From Mugil cephalus (lineage: Eukaryota > Chordata > Actinopteri > Mugiliformes > Mugilidae), in the NCBI RefSeq assembly GCF_022458985.1, contig NC_061781.1, positions 946,001 to 1,010,000 of the forward strand: a stretch of DNA of 64,000 nt, read 5' to 3'. The notes under the pieces are model-generated. The model was given only the letters and a program-made list of their open reading frames with translations, searched no databases and was not told the DNA's origin. The position numbers were made by a program, and so were the translations under genes. Below are positions 35,138 through 46,615 of this stretch, piece by piece (positions within the stretch are counted from its first letter, which is position 1; each line of letters starts with the position of its first letter).

Positions 35138-35807
35138 ATCCGTATTAAAATCAATCAGGGGTTTAACAATAATAGTTTATTGTTTTTTTATTTCCAGATC
35201 ATCTTCTACGAGGACAGGAACTTCCAGGGTCGTTCCTATGAGACCAGCAGCGACTGCGCTGACATGTCCTCCTACCTGAGCAGGTGTCACTCCTGCAGGG
35301 TGGAGAGTGGCTGCTTCATGGTCTACGACCGCACTAACTACATGGGCAACCAGTTCTTTGTCAGGAGGGGAGAGTACTCCGACTACCAGCGTATGGGCAT
35401 GAGTGATTGCATCAGGTCCTGCCGTATGATCCCCATGGTACTGTGAAACATATCATTTCCCCTTATTGAAAGATATCAAAACATGTGACACATCTCCTTG
35501 ATTTACTTTCACAAATTTAAATTTACAGCACAGAGGTCAGTTCAGGATGAGGATCTATGAGAGGGAGAACTTCGGAGGTCAGATGTATGAACTGATGGAC
35601 GACTGCGACAACATGATGGACCGCTACCACATGTCCGACTGCCAGTCCTGCAACGTGATGGACGGCCACTGGCTGATGTATGAGCAGCCCCATTACAGAG
35701 GCAGGATGATGTACATGAGGCCCGGCGAGTACAGGAGCTTCAGGGACATGGGATACAGCGGCATGAGGTGGATGAGCATGAGGCGCATCATGGATTCCTG
35801 TTTCTAG
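34999..35807 (+). CDS. crygm2d-like: Gamma-M crystallin, copy 7 (methionine-rich)
   Basis: Complete gene of 177 residues. Exon 1 is 34999-35013 (MTMGK in a gccATGa leader, then gtgtgc), exon 2 is 35198-35437 and exon 3 is 35529-35807 (TAG). Exon 2 has 80 codons rather than 81, one codon being lost in the YQRMGMSDC segment. Domain 1 begins [11 protein letters not shown], as in copies 1 and 6; domain 2 opens HRGQFR and has YHMSDCQSC. The C-terminus is RRIMDSCF. Intron 1 holds a long (TA)n run (35065-35132) 65 nt before the acceptor. A poly(A) signal is at 35836-35841. Confidence 0.96.
35065..35132. repeat. (TA)n microsatellite in intron 1 of gamma-M copy 7
   Basis: About 34 uninterrupted TA units, read directly. 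It makes up over a third of the intron. Confidence 0.95.
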
Positions 35808-35841
35808 AGAACTTGTTTATAAAAGCAAGAGTATGAATAAA

Positions 35842-36640
35842 ATCTAGTCATCCCCTTTTAAATGAATTCCTCTGTCCTTATTACTGGGTGATTTGCAACT
35901 GACACAACCTAAACACACAAAAAAATCATTAATTTCAAACACTATGCGCCTGTGTTCAATAAAACACTGCACTCCTCATAAAGTTAATTTAAGATGTCTT
36001 AACACATGGGTGTTCAAACTATGGCCCGGGGGCCAACTGCGGTCTACCATCCACTTTTAATTGCCTCATATCAAAGTCTAAAAATATAACGGACTACAGC
36101 CTACACATAATATTTGTGCTTAACTGTATTGTACTTCTTACCCAATGAGCATTAGACGTCTAGTAGACGTCTAGTCTAAGTTTATACCTAAATTCGCCCG
36201 TCTATAATCATTTCTATATTTATCCCAAACCTACCATTTAATGCATTAATCATTAAATATTAAATTTAAAACAACAACAACAACTGTAAGTTGTATGAAT
36301 GATGGCCAAATATTGGATTAAAACATTTTTAACAGTCATTGATCAATGTACAGTGTAGTTTAGACTTGATTTAGATGTTTAATCAACATCTAGATTTAGC
36401 CGTGAGGTTAAAACTATTAACTTATCTTTATTTTTTATGTTGTTTATGTTACGTTAATATCTTATGCTTTATTTTTAAGCATAAGATTATCCCACTGTAC
36501 CAGCACTTGATAACTGCAGGACTGGCTAGGTGGAAATTCATTTTCTACAAGATCTAGTAAGGAGGAAAATAAACAACTGGCCTGTAAGAAGAGTTATGAT
36601 GTTGAGTAAGAGCATACTACCGCAAATCCACATTTTCATG
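35842..36640. repeat. DNA-transposon remnants downstream of copy 7
   Basis: At 36008-36055 GGGTGTTCAAACTATGGCCC resembles a hAT terminal repeat. From about 36150 to 36560 words such as TTAGACGTCTAGTAGACGTC and TTTAGATGTTTAATCAACAT form the AGACGTC-type repeats common in fish. No gene. Confidence 0.4.
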
Positions 36641-37260
36641 TATGAACAATGTGAAAGATTTCATATAGTCTGGGAGTCCTAGTACTGGTGCAAACAATAA
36701 TGCTTGTTTCAACTTACTAAATGATTCGTCTGCTTGTTGTGACTACGTAAAGGGTTAGTACTTAGTTAGCCTACAATAACCTGGTATTCCTAAGAAGTCC
36801 TTAGACCACCTTCTAAAAAGGGTAAGAAAGAACTCTGAAAGTGCCAGAAGGTGTAGGAGTAAATCATCCACATACTGAATCAAGATAGACCCTCTGATAT
36901 GAGGCACTGTGTGATCCTTGTGTAAGGCACGAGAGAAGATTGTAGGAGATTCTGTGCACGCTTGGGGTAATCTTGGAAAACTATTTTGCTGATCCTCATA
37001 GGTAAACGCAAACAATGCAAACAACTGTGAAATAGAGTATAATGTACTGCAGAGGTCAATTACAGTACAGCATTCTGGGTTCAGCATCGACTGGGTTACA
37101 AGTCAGATGCCTCTTCTCTTTTCTTGAGAGAGTACTGTAAAATCTTTGGCAGATTAGCATTAGGCCTCAATCTGCAGTGTCTGGTTCAGCAACTATGATC
37201 AGAGCAAAACCATTAAAGGAGGAAACCCAAACTGAGGAAAGACTGAAGAAACACTGGCCC
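36640..37260 (-). mobile_element. Endogenous retrovirus fossil, pol fragment
   Basis: The - strand shows a retroviral reverse-transcriptase segment (about 37.09-36.75 kb) with the family's YVDD active-site box. It is a broken, partial copy. No terminal repeats or other genes can be assigned with confidence, although the sequence up to about 37.7 kb may belong to the same relic. Probably old. Confidence 0.7.
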
Positions 37261-38067
37261 CTTTTCAGTTATGAATTTCTAATTCTTACTTACTTGAGCT
37301 TGGACCCTGGTTTGCGACTAAAAATGGCCATTGTATTGTCTTGACAAGTCTACAAAATTATGTTATCTGTCGTACAAGAGATTTGCTTAACAAGTCTCTT
37401 TAGCAGAAGTGGTGTCCAATAGGAGAAACAAAGGCCAATAGGTAGTACTATAGATTCAGAAACAGGCAAATCGCATAGGGATATCTCCAACCCCAACTGC
37501 TCTAACTATTTTTCATTTCAAGTTTTCAAACTAATAATGTTTAGAGTTGATAGTGAGGCTCTGCTCTATCCATCAACTCAGCCAGCCTCTCACTGTCAAA
37601 TTTGTGGGTCTTCATTTCTCTTTGCCGCTTTTATTAATGAAGGTTGAACCACATTACTATCCTCTAACTATATTGCCAGGCTGTGGGGGTTGTTGATCTT
37701 CCCTCTGGCTATGTAAGTGCGTTAGGCAGGGTTAGCTTGGATTGCTACGATGCAAATTAGCATTTTCTCACCCAATGAAGCGGCTCACCATAATGGAAAC
37801 TGTTTCCAGGTTCACAGGTGAGGTGTCCTGGTCCACAGTTGGCCTCACTTCCTTCTCTTGAAAGCTCCTCTGCCATTGTTTTCCTTTGGTTGCTCCGCCT
37901 GTGTAGTGAGACACTTTGACAAACGTTAGTGACCATATCTCTTTCAACTGTATTTAGTGGAACCAATTTCTCTGCAAAACAGAGTTGCTGGCTTTGTTTT
38001 CTTCTCATGTCTTCAGTCACCTGATGGATTCTTTGTACTCTGCATTGTGTTTATTAGTTTTACGTTT

Positions 38068-38069
<2 letters not shown>
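37261..38069. other. Spacer before the Tx1 LINE
   Basis: No gene recognised. Part may be more of the neighbouring retroviral relic. Confidence 0.35.

Positions 38070-38101
<32 letters not shown>
38070..38101. repeat. (TC)16 microsatellite at the 5' border of the Tx1 LINE
   Basis: Sixteen TC units, read directly, ending where the LINE's 5' sequence (GAGTGCATGCTGGG) begins. Confidence 0.9.
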
Positions 38102-38102
<1 letters not shown>

Positions 38103-38306
38103 AGTGCATGCTGGGAGATTGTGGCGTGTGAGTGAGACGCTGAGCGAGTTGTGTTTTCGAACTTTTTTTCTATTTTTTGTTATGTATTGTAGTTCAATTT
38201 GACTTAATTAATTACTGTGTGAGGTTTTCAAGTTTTAGTTGTTGTTTTTTGGGGGGGAGTCGGGGTTTTTTGTTATTTTTTTTTTGTTTTCTTTTTTCTC
38301 CTGCCG

Positions 38307-39727
38307 GTGTCTATGCCGGTCGGCGTCTCAGACGCCATGGTAAATGGAGAGTTTTCCAGGCTCACGCAGAAGCATGGCATTAAAATCTCTGCCAGCTTCC
38401 CGTGCAGCGTGGAAGACATTGCACTGGTGGTGGGGGAGAAGGTCGGACACGGCGGCGTAAAGTCGGCCGCAAGAATGAATGGTGCCATGGTCATCTTCCT
38501 GGACCAGTTGGACAAGGTGAACCGCGTCATCGAGACCGGCATCACGGTAAACGGTATGTATGTACCAGTGCTACCATTAACGCAGCCTGCAACCAAGGTG
38601 ATTCTATCAAATGTCCCTCCGTTCATAACCGATGAGTTTCTCGGTAGAGAACTGTCCAGACACGGGAAAGTGGTTTCCCCGATCAAGGAGATCCTGTCTG
38701 GATGCAAGTCTCAATTACTGAAACACGTAGTGTCTCACAGAAGACAGCTGTATATGATACTTAACAACCGGGACGAGGAGCTCAATCTCGTTTTCCGTGT
38801 CAAAGTAGATGATTATGACTACGTGATATTCGCCACCTCATCGGTTATGAAGTGCTTTGGTTGTGGTGAGGAGGGACACTACGTGAGGGCCTGTCCGGGG
38901 CGGGGTGATCCGAGTCCTGGTCCTGGTGGAGCGGCGGCTGCTGGAGCCTCCGGCTCCGCGGGCGAAGCGCCTGCAGCAGACGCAAGGCCGCGGCCGGCTC
39001 CACGCAGCTTCAGCGTCAGGGAGCTACCGTGTCTGGCCCGGTTCTAGGGGGGTCAGACACTTTTAAACACAATGTAAGCGGTGAAGATGAGGGGGGTGAG
39101 GTAGGGGAAAATAAAGGGGGTGCTGAGGCGGGGGAAGAAACTGGTGTGTGTGAGGAACAGATAGACAAGACAGGTGAAGTTTGTGGGACACAGGAGGGAA
39201 AAATAGGTGAGGAAGGGGAATTGCAGGCAGGTAAGGCAGATGAGGAGGTGAACAGGGCGGGTGAGAAAAGTGTGGGAAAGCATGAGCAGGTGGAAGAGGC
39301 TGAGATGGAAGAAGAAGGGGCATCAGCAAAGCCAAAACCGGCTCATAAGCGTAGGAGGAAAACAAAGAACACCGCTAATGAGGCAAAAACAAGTAAAGTG
39401 TGGGTGGACAATGGGAGGAGGCAGGTGCAGACGGATGAAAGTGGGAGTGAGGAGGAGTGTTTGTCAGATAACAGTGATGTGATAGGTTTCAACCTGAGTA
39501 GCAGTGAGCAGAGAGAACTATACACTGCAGAAAAGATTAAATGCTTTATCCAACAGACAAAAAACCAACACGGTGTCAAAGTAGAAGAGTTTTTCCCTGA
39601 TTTAACATTGTTCTATACGTCTGCCAGACTCCACATGAGCCAAAGAGGAGAGTCTGGCATCACAGACCAGGAGTTTTTCAGACTAAAGAAACTGAAAGTG
39701 AAAAAACAAATGAACAGTGATGATTAA
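38307..39727 (+). pseudogene. Tx1 LINE ORF1 (zinc-knuckle protein), one frame change
   Basis: Nucleic-acid-binding first protein of the LINE. The first 246 codons (38307-39047) read openly. A CCHC knuckle, CFGCGEEGHYVRAC, lies at residues 183-196 and is followed by a Gly/Ala/Pro-rich linker. The frame closes at 39045 (LARF stop), but the neighbouring frame starting at 39029 continues to 39727 as an acidic, lysine-rich tail (EEEGASAKPKPAHKRRRKT, DNSDVIGFNL). A small indel near 39030-39045 probably split one longer protein. The true start could be one of several nearby ATGs. Confidence 0.75.
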
Positions 39728-42700
39728 AAAAACTCCAATGTGTATTTTAACTAATTTATTGATTTTAAAAGTTGCTCTCCTTATTTCTTTTAACATGGAT
39801 AGTTTTAGAATGGGCAATGTTAATGGAGCAAGAGAGGTGAAAAAAAGAGCACTTATTTATGAAACTACCAGAATGAAACGCATTGATGTCATGTTTCTAC
39901 AGGAAACGCATAGTGACTCTGGTAATGAAGCAGACAGGAGGAGAGAGTGGGAAGGGGAAGCCATTTTAAGTCACACCAGCACTCTGAGTGGAGGAGTGGG
40001 CTTCCTCTTCTCCAGGAGTTTCTCTCCAACCTCACTGGAGGTCGAGCACCTAATCGAGGGGAGGTTACTTTTAACTAAAGCTCAGTTTGAACATTTTACT
40101 GCTGTTTTTATCAACCTATACGCTCCAACCAACGGTGCAGAGAGGAAGCTGTTTTTACAAAAATTAAATGATGTTTTAAATAGCGTTTCCTCGGAGGATT
40201 TCTTATTCGTGGGTGGGGATTTTAACTGTACTGAAAATGCGTTTTTAGATCGCAACCATGCAGAGCCTCATCCAGCATCCCAGCAGGCTTTGAGGCAGCT
40301 GGTCCACTCTCATGGCCTGGTGGACGTGTGGAGGAGGATGCACGCAGACAGCAGACAGTACACATGGTCCCACCTCAGAGAGAGTAGGATCTCCTCAGCC
40401 AGACTTGACCGTATTTATTGTTTTAAACATCATTTTAATACTTTTAAGTTGTGTAGAATTGTACCCACGGGATTCTCAGATCATTCCCTGATTTTTTGTC
40501 ATGTTTTTATTCGGAACATTTTACTGAAAAGTGCATATTGGCATTTTAATTCAGTTTTAACACTTGATAAAAAGTTCAGGGAGGTTTTTATTTATTTTTG
40601 GCATGTTTTTAGACAGAGGAAAGCTGATTTTAGTAGTCTTAGGCAGTGGTGGGACCATGGCAAGACTGAGATTAAACTTCTCTGTCAGCAGCACACACTC
40701 AACGTTACCCGTGACATCACCAGATCTGTGAAAGACCTGGAGAGTGATATCGTCAAACAAGAGACAATGAGTGAGTCCACAGGAGAACGAGGATATATTA
40801 AAATCCTCAAGGAGAAAAAAATGGCTTTAGCCGACCTGCTGGACAGTAAAGTACAAGGTGCACTGGTCAGGTCCCGATTCCAGAACATCACTGAAATGGA
40901 TGCTCCCTCTAGCTACTTCTTCAGTCTAGAAAAGAAAAACGGACAGAGGAAGGTAATCCACTCGTTGCTAGCAGACACAGGGCAGGAGCTCACTGAACCA
41001 AGCCAGATAAGAAGGCGAGCGGTAGAGTTTTACTCCTCTCTCTATACTTCCGAGTATGAGGAGGAAGTCGCACTGTCTGAGGAGTTCTGCAATGGACTGC
41101 CTCAGGTCTCCACAGACACCAACTCCCACCTTGAAGAGCCGCTGCAGATGCAGGAGCTTCAAGCCGCCCTGCAAAGCATGCAGGGACGGAGAGCTCCCGG
41201 CATAGACGGCCTGACTGTGGAGTTTTTTAAAGCCTTCTGGGACATCCTAAAAAACGGACATCATAGAAGTGTTTAATGAAAGTCTGGCCTCTGGTTCCAT
41301 GCCAGTGTCCTGCCGCAGGGCTGTCCTCACGCTCCTGCCCAAGAAAGGAAACCTACAGGACATAAAAAACTGGCGCCCTGTGTCTCTGCTATGTGTGGAT
41401 TACAAGATTCTGTCCAAGGCCTTGGCCAACAGGCTAAGAGGGGCTATGGAGCAGGTAATCCATCGGGATCAGACCTATTGTGTACCCGGCAGGTCCATGG
41501 TAGACAATTTCTACCTAATTCGAGATGTTTTGGAGTTCTCCAGCTCATTGGCTATAGACACTGGTCTGATTTCCCTAGATCAGGAAAAGGCTTTTGACCG
41601 CGTTGAACGTGGCTTCCTCTGGAGGTGTTGGAGAGGTTCGGGTTCAGCGCAGGGTTCATAGCTAAGATCAAAGTGTTGTACAGTGAGGTTGAGAGTGTGC
41701 TGAAGTTAAATGGTGATCTGTGTGCTCCCTTTAGAGTGTGTAGAGGGGTCCGACAAGGGTGCGCTCTGTCGGGGATGCTCTATGCCAGGCATGTCAAACT
41801 CAGTTTGGCTCTGGGGCCGGATCCAGACTTTCTGTTCTCAGGTGGGCCGGATCAGCAAAAGAATGTCAACTCCAAATATTTAGCTTTGTTTTTCAGTACT
41901 ATGCTTTATCATTCAGCCTACATTTGTAGCCTACCCTACATATTATAATCACGGATAACAAGGGATCTTTTCTAAGCACAACACATTTATTCAAGACCAA
42001 TGGGAAAAAAATGATTTTTCATGTTTGGCTGTGAATGTGTTAACAACTGGTTTATTTTAACAGTTGAGTGAATGCAGTTTTACACCTGAACCAACTCACC
42101 ACACTAAACAAACTCAAGTGGGAGCTATAAAAAAAATATTTTCGCCTTAATTGTCATACTGCTTTGAAATAAATGAAAAAAAGAAATACAAAATAAAATA
42201 AAATAAATAAATAAATAAAAAAGTTATAGCAGTGCATGGGCAATAGGATTAGACTACATCAGATCAAACTACTAGGCTGGGCCTACTGAAGTTGAGAATA
42301 TACTGCACAATATTAATTGTCTTTAATATGACATACTTGTCTTTATGATGAGTGGCGCCAAATATTAAACTCTTTGAACACTGCAACTTGCTGATTACAT
42401 ACCAAGCACACTGGTTTTGCATTCACTTCTGTGAATAAATACTTCTCGGTCCATTTCTCCTGGAAAACTCTGCACTCCGTGTCCACTCTTCTTTTTTTTG
42501 ACAGTGCCATTTTGGGAAGGGTGTGTTGACCGATAACTTGTTTAGTAGTGGTGAATGGTGAAGCAAGATTGCCGGTTTATTTTTACTTGGACACATCACG
42601 TTGCGAATGTTTATTTCCTGTGACTAACTCGTGTCAGTGCCGCATGCTTGACGTGAGCACTTTTACACATTTACTGCCCTCTAGCGGCCGGAGGGAGCAT

Positions 42701-44765
42701 TTGGTTTGTATTTATTTTAAAAAATCACAACTTTTAATAGAAATTAGCTAGAGACTCGCTTCTTTTTTTGACATACTCAGAAATTTATGCCGGGCCGGAT
42801 TAAATGACCCAACGGGCCGGGTCCGGCCCGCGGGCCGTATGTTTGACATGCCTGCTCTATGCACTCTCCTTAGAACCCCTCCTGTGCAAAATACGTTCCT
42901 GCATGCAAGGACTGGTTTTACCTGGTTTTAAGGGAAACATTATTTTATCAACTTGTGCGGATGATGTGGTGGTTTTTATCAGAAGCCAGAGGGATGCAGA
43001 CAGGCTAACAAACATTGTTAATAAGTTTAATATTGTGTCGGCAGTGAAGGTAAACTGGATGAAAAGTGAAGCCCTTGCTGTCGGCAAGTGGCACGGTGGT
43101 CTCCCAGTTCTTCCCCGGAAACTAGTTTGGAAAAGAGATGGTTTTAAATACCTGGGAGTTTTTCTGGGGAATGAAAACGTGGTCCAGAAGAACTGGGAGA
43201 ACGTTACAGAAAAGATTGAAGGAAAACTTGAAAAATGGAAATGGCTGCTCCCTCAAATGTCTTTTAGAGGTAGGGTCCTGGTTTTAAACAACCTTGTGGC
43301 ATCCCAACTCTGACACTGATTAACATGTATAGATCCCCCATCAGACTTACTACAAAAACTACAACGAAAAATAGTAGATTTTTTCTGGGACGGTCTCCAT
43401 TGGTTGCCACAGGGGGTGTTGTTTTTAACCAGAGAGGAGGGGGGACAGGGCCTCATCCTCCTGGCCAGCCGAACTGCTACATTTAGATTGCAGTTTATAC
43501 AAAGGTATTTAACAGGTCCAGCGGATCTAGTTTGGAGGGATGTGGCCAGCTGCATTCTCAGACGTGCAAATAACTTGGGACTGGATGCTGCTCTGTTTTT
43601 AACTGATTTAAAATTTTTAAAGTTAAGTGGGTTGCCTCCGTTTTATCAGGGTGTTTTTAAATTCTGGATCCTTTTTAATCAAAAAAGGTGCCAAAAGTCT
43701 GACTCTCTGCACTGGTTGTTAAAGGAGCCACTGATACATGGGGCCAGGCTAGATGTCAGCAGCAGCGCCACACCCGGCCTGGTGGTGGCGCTGTGCAAGA
43801 GCAAGACCCTGTGCCTGCAGCAGCTGGTAGATGCGGTGGGGCCGGCGCTGAATGATGCTGTGGCCCTGGGGTCTCTGCTGGGACTACGCTCAATCCGAGT
43901 TGCTAAAACGTTTTTGGAGCTCTGGAGGCAAAGGCTGTCTGGAAGAGAAAGGAGCCTCCTGATGGACCATAACCAAGGAAAGGCGGTCCCGGACTCCACA
44001 GACCCGTTTCCAGAAATCTACCTGACCCCAGGACTAGGAGACTCGACCGGCCCCTTACTTACCCCCATCAATGAAAATAAACTGACGTTACACCGAGCTG
44101 ACTCAAAAACTTTTTACTCCAATTGTGTCAAGTGTATCAACAGGAATGGACTGAGCAACAGACCAGCCACAGTGTGGAGTAAAAGACTAGCTGAGGAAAC
44201 TGGACCCGGCCCACAGTGGAATGTTTTATACAAACCTCCCCTTAAAAAACGGACTGCCGACCTCCAGTGGAGGATTTTACATGGTGCCATTGCCTCCAAC
44301 GCTTTTATTTCTGTTCTTAATTCTGCTGTTAGTTACAAGTGTCCTTTTTGCCACGTACGCGAGACTATCTACCATGTTTTTATTGAGTGTAAGAGACTCA
44401 CAGAGTTCTTCACTCTTTTAACATTGGTTTTTAGTCGTTTTGGTGTAGTTTTCTCCGAGAAGGTTTTTATCATGGGTGCTGACTATAAAAAGACAAACAG
44501 AGAAAAGTGGCTGCTGCTAAATTTTCTGTCAGGAGAAGCAAAAATGGCAATTTACGTTAGCAGAAAAAAACGCATAGAGAACAGAGAGGGACAGGAAGCC
44601 AGGTCAGTCTGGCTCTGTAACATCAGGGCCAGACTGTGGCTCGAATATAGATTTTATAAACACATTGGAGATTTGGATACTTTTAAGCAGCACTGGTGCT
44701 ATAAAAACATATTTTGTTCAGTAAATGAAAATGAATTGAAGTTTACACAAGTTTTCACTGGATAA
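39717..44765 (+). pseudogene. Tx1 LINE ORF2 (endonuclease and reverse transcriptase), disrupted
   Basis: The AP endonuclease lies at 39795-40500 (FLQETHSDS, INLYAPTN, GGDFNCTEN, FSDHSLI). After a linker comes the reverse transcriptase (RAPGIDGLTVEFFKAFW, NWRPVSLL, DQEKAFDRVERGF, RGVRQGCALS, then CADDVVVF past the hAT insertion). The C-terminal third (43404-44765) is open and ends with the Cys/His motif CPFCHVRETIYHVFIEC. The likely start is ATG 39795 (MDSFRMGNVNG). Lesions are frame changes near 41270 and 41630, the hAT insertion at 41786, and a stop plus frame change near 43313-43400. FADD is changed to CADD. Confidence 0.85.
41778..42862. mobile_element. Non-autonomous hAT transposon with 8-bp target duplication
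   Basis: The element 41786-42854 (1069 bp) is bounded by the inverted repeat CAGGCATGTCAAAC on the left and its inverse GTTTGACATGCCTG on the right. It is flanked by exact 8-bp copies CTCTATGC (41778-41785 and 42855-42862). The sub-terminal GGGCCGGATC/GGGCCGG words are typical of this fish hAT group. No transposase frame is visible. It interrupts the reverse transcriptase of the Tx1 LINE. Confidence 0.93.
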
Positions 44766-45004
44766 TTTATTTTTTTTTAATATGCCAAAACATAAAAAAT
44801 AACACTTTGTAAATATCGTTTTTTTTGTAACACCACTGTAAATATGCCAAGAATGTAAATAAAGTGTATTTTTAAAAATCTAAAAAATCTCTTATTTTTT
44901 GTTATGTAACTTATCTTTTCCAAAGCTAAGTAAAAAATCATTCCCCTCAACCATTGTACTGTGACACAGTGTGTGTCTGAATTCCATAAAGAAGCGATAC
45001 ATCG

Positions 45005-46615
45005 TTTAGCTTCTAAAAAACAAATATTAAATAAACACTAATTTTGTTCGGGGTTATTAAGCCACCTGGGTAGAGATTTAATAAACATAATTTAGGACTA
45101 AGGGGAACTTCCACACCAATGATCTGGCTCACCAGGTGCAACACTTGCCTCCAGAATGACAGTATCAGTGCACATTCCCACACACAATGAAATAAAGTCC
45201 CTTTTTGATCTTTACATTTAACACAGGTATCAGGTATGTTAGGAATAAAGTGGTGCAACATAGCTGGGGTTATGTATTGTCTGGTTATCCATTTATATTG
45301 CAATTGTCACACCGTGGTGAAGGTGTCTTGTCTTGGGTTTGTTTTGTCCTGTTATTTCCTGTTTTATTTTGAAAAGTAATTCTCCTCTCATTTCAGGTCA
45401 CTTGCCCTTCCTCATGTGTCTCAGTTGGATTGTACTAAGTGTTTCCACTTGTCCCCTATTTCCCTCCATGTGTTTAAGTAGTCTGTGTTCCCCTTGTCTT
45501 GTGCCAGAGTGTCATCGTCCTTGTCCTGCACCAAAGCCTTGTTCCATTTCCACAGCCATAGTAGTTGCCCAAGTAAGCCGTTTATTCCTCTAGAAGAGTG
45601 AATTTTTGTTTGTAAATTTTCCAATAGCTAAAGTTCATAGCCCTTTGTTTTTCCTCGTTAACGAGTGATTTTTTGTTTGTTAATTCTTTCCATAGTTTAG
45701 ATTTCTAGTCCTTTTGGTTTTTCCTCTGTAAGAGTGAAATTTTGTTTGTTAATTATTTCCATAGTTTAGATTTCTAGTCCTTTTGGTTTTTCCTCCTCCT
45801 GGAGAGTTTTTGTTTCTCAGTATTCAGAGTTAGTGTCTAGGTTTTAATAGCCATTTGTTTGTCACTCTGTCTGAGTTCTCCGGTGAATTCAGCCTTTTTG
45901 TTATTCAATATCTCTGCATCTGAGTCCTGCTTCGAGTCTCGGCCTGACAGCAATAGTTTAGAGTTCGTATGGAATGGGTTTGAGCTAGAAGACAGGCTTT
46001 AGACCATTCCTCTGTTAAATGTTCCTGCAAATCTGTTATCCATGCATTTAAGTGTATGAAAGAGTGAGGGTGGAGGAGCAAGTGAGGAACAGATAGAGAA
46101 ATTTAGGCACAATTGACAATTTCAAGATATTGATTCGTCCAGTCATCGAAATGGGTAAATTAGTCCACCTATTAATAAGTTGGATAATCTTATCTGTCAG
46201 TGCGTTATAATTATTAGTTATTATTTCATCAGTAGTAGGGGGGATCTTAACACCTGATTATAAAGTTTCAAATTGGAGCAAAACAGAATTACATCGTCAG
46301 CAAACAAGGCTATACAGTGTTCCAGATCTCCTATCCTTATGCCTTTAAAGGTGGAACTATTACGAACAGCCATGGCAAGTGGCTCAATGGCCAATGTAAA
46401 CAACAATGGAGACGAGACATCCCTGTCTAGTTCCCCTGCGCAGTTTAAAGGGCATTGATAACAGTCCATTTGTTAAAACTACAGCCTGGGGATCCACGTA
46501 AAGAAGTCTAATCCAGCAAAGAAATTTCCTCTTTATGCCACATCTTTGAAGAACCTTAAACAGGTAGTGTCACTCTACCCTGTCAATTATCATTATCTGT
46601 CCAACGTTTTCAGGG
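45005..46615 (-). mobile_element. L1-clade LINE fragment split by a solo LTR
   Basis: Reading down the - strand: reverse-transcriptase words ([20 protein letters not shown] with FADD at about 46300, preceded by [20 protein letters not shown]), then after the inserted LTR the C-terminal zinc-binding part (HHFIPNIPDTCVKC, GTLFHCVWEC) at 45260-45130. The copy is 5' truncated, with stops and frame changes in the reverse transcriptase. Confidence 0.8.
45300..45954. mobile_element. Solo LTR with 5-bp target duplication, inside the L1 fragment
   Basis: An LTR of 645 bp at 45305-45949, beginning TGTCAC and ending CTGACA, flanked by GCAAT on both sides (45300-45304 and 45950-45954). It is a fossil left by an LTR retrotransposon (gypsy- or retrovirus-type; the family is not certain from the LTR alone). 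Internal tandem units of about 69 nt lie at roughly 45600-45800. Confidence 0.8.

Larger units (their letters stand above)
38102..44890 (+). mobile_element. Tx1-clade LINE, near full length, with a hAT insertion
   Basis: About 5.7 kb of LINE sequence after removing a 1069-bp hAT element. It has a 5' leader, a first protein with a zinc knuckle, a second protein with endonuclease, reverse transcriptase and a C-terminal Cys/His motif, and a 3' end with AATAAAGTG and AT-rich tail near 44860-44890. It starts directly at a (TC)n run. Kibi-type Tx1 elements are known to prefer TC microsatellites, so a target-specific lineage is plausible. Few coding lesions suggest a young copy. Confidence 0.85.
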
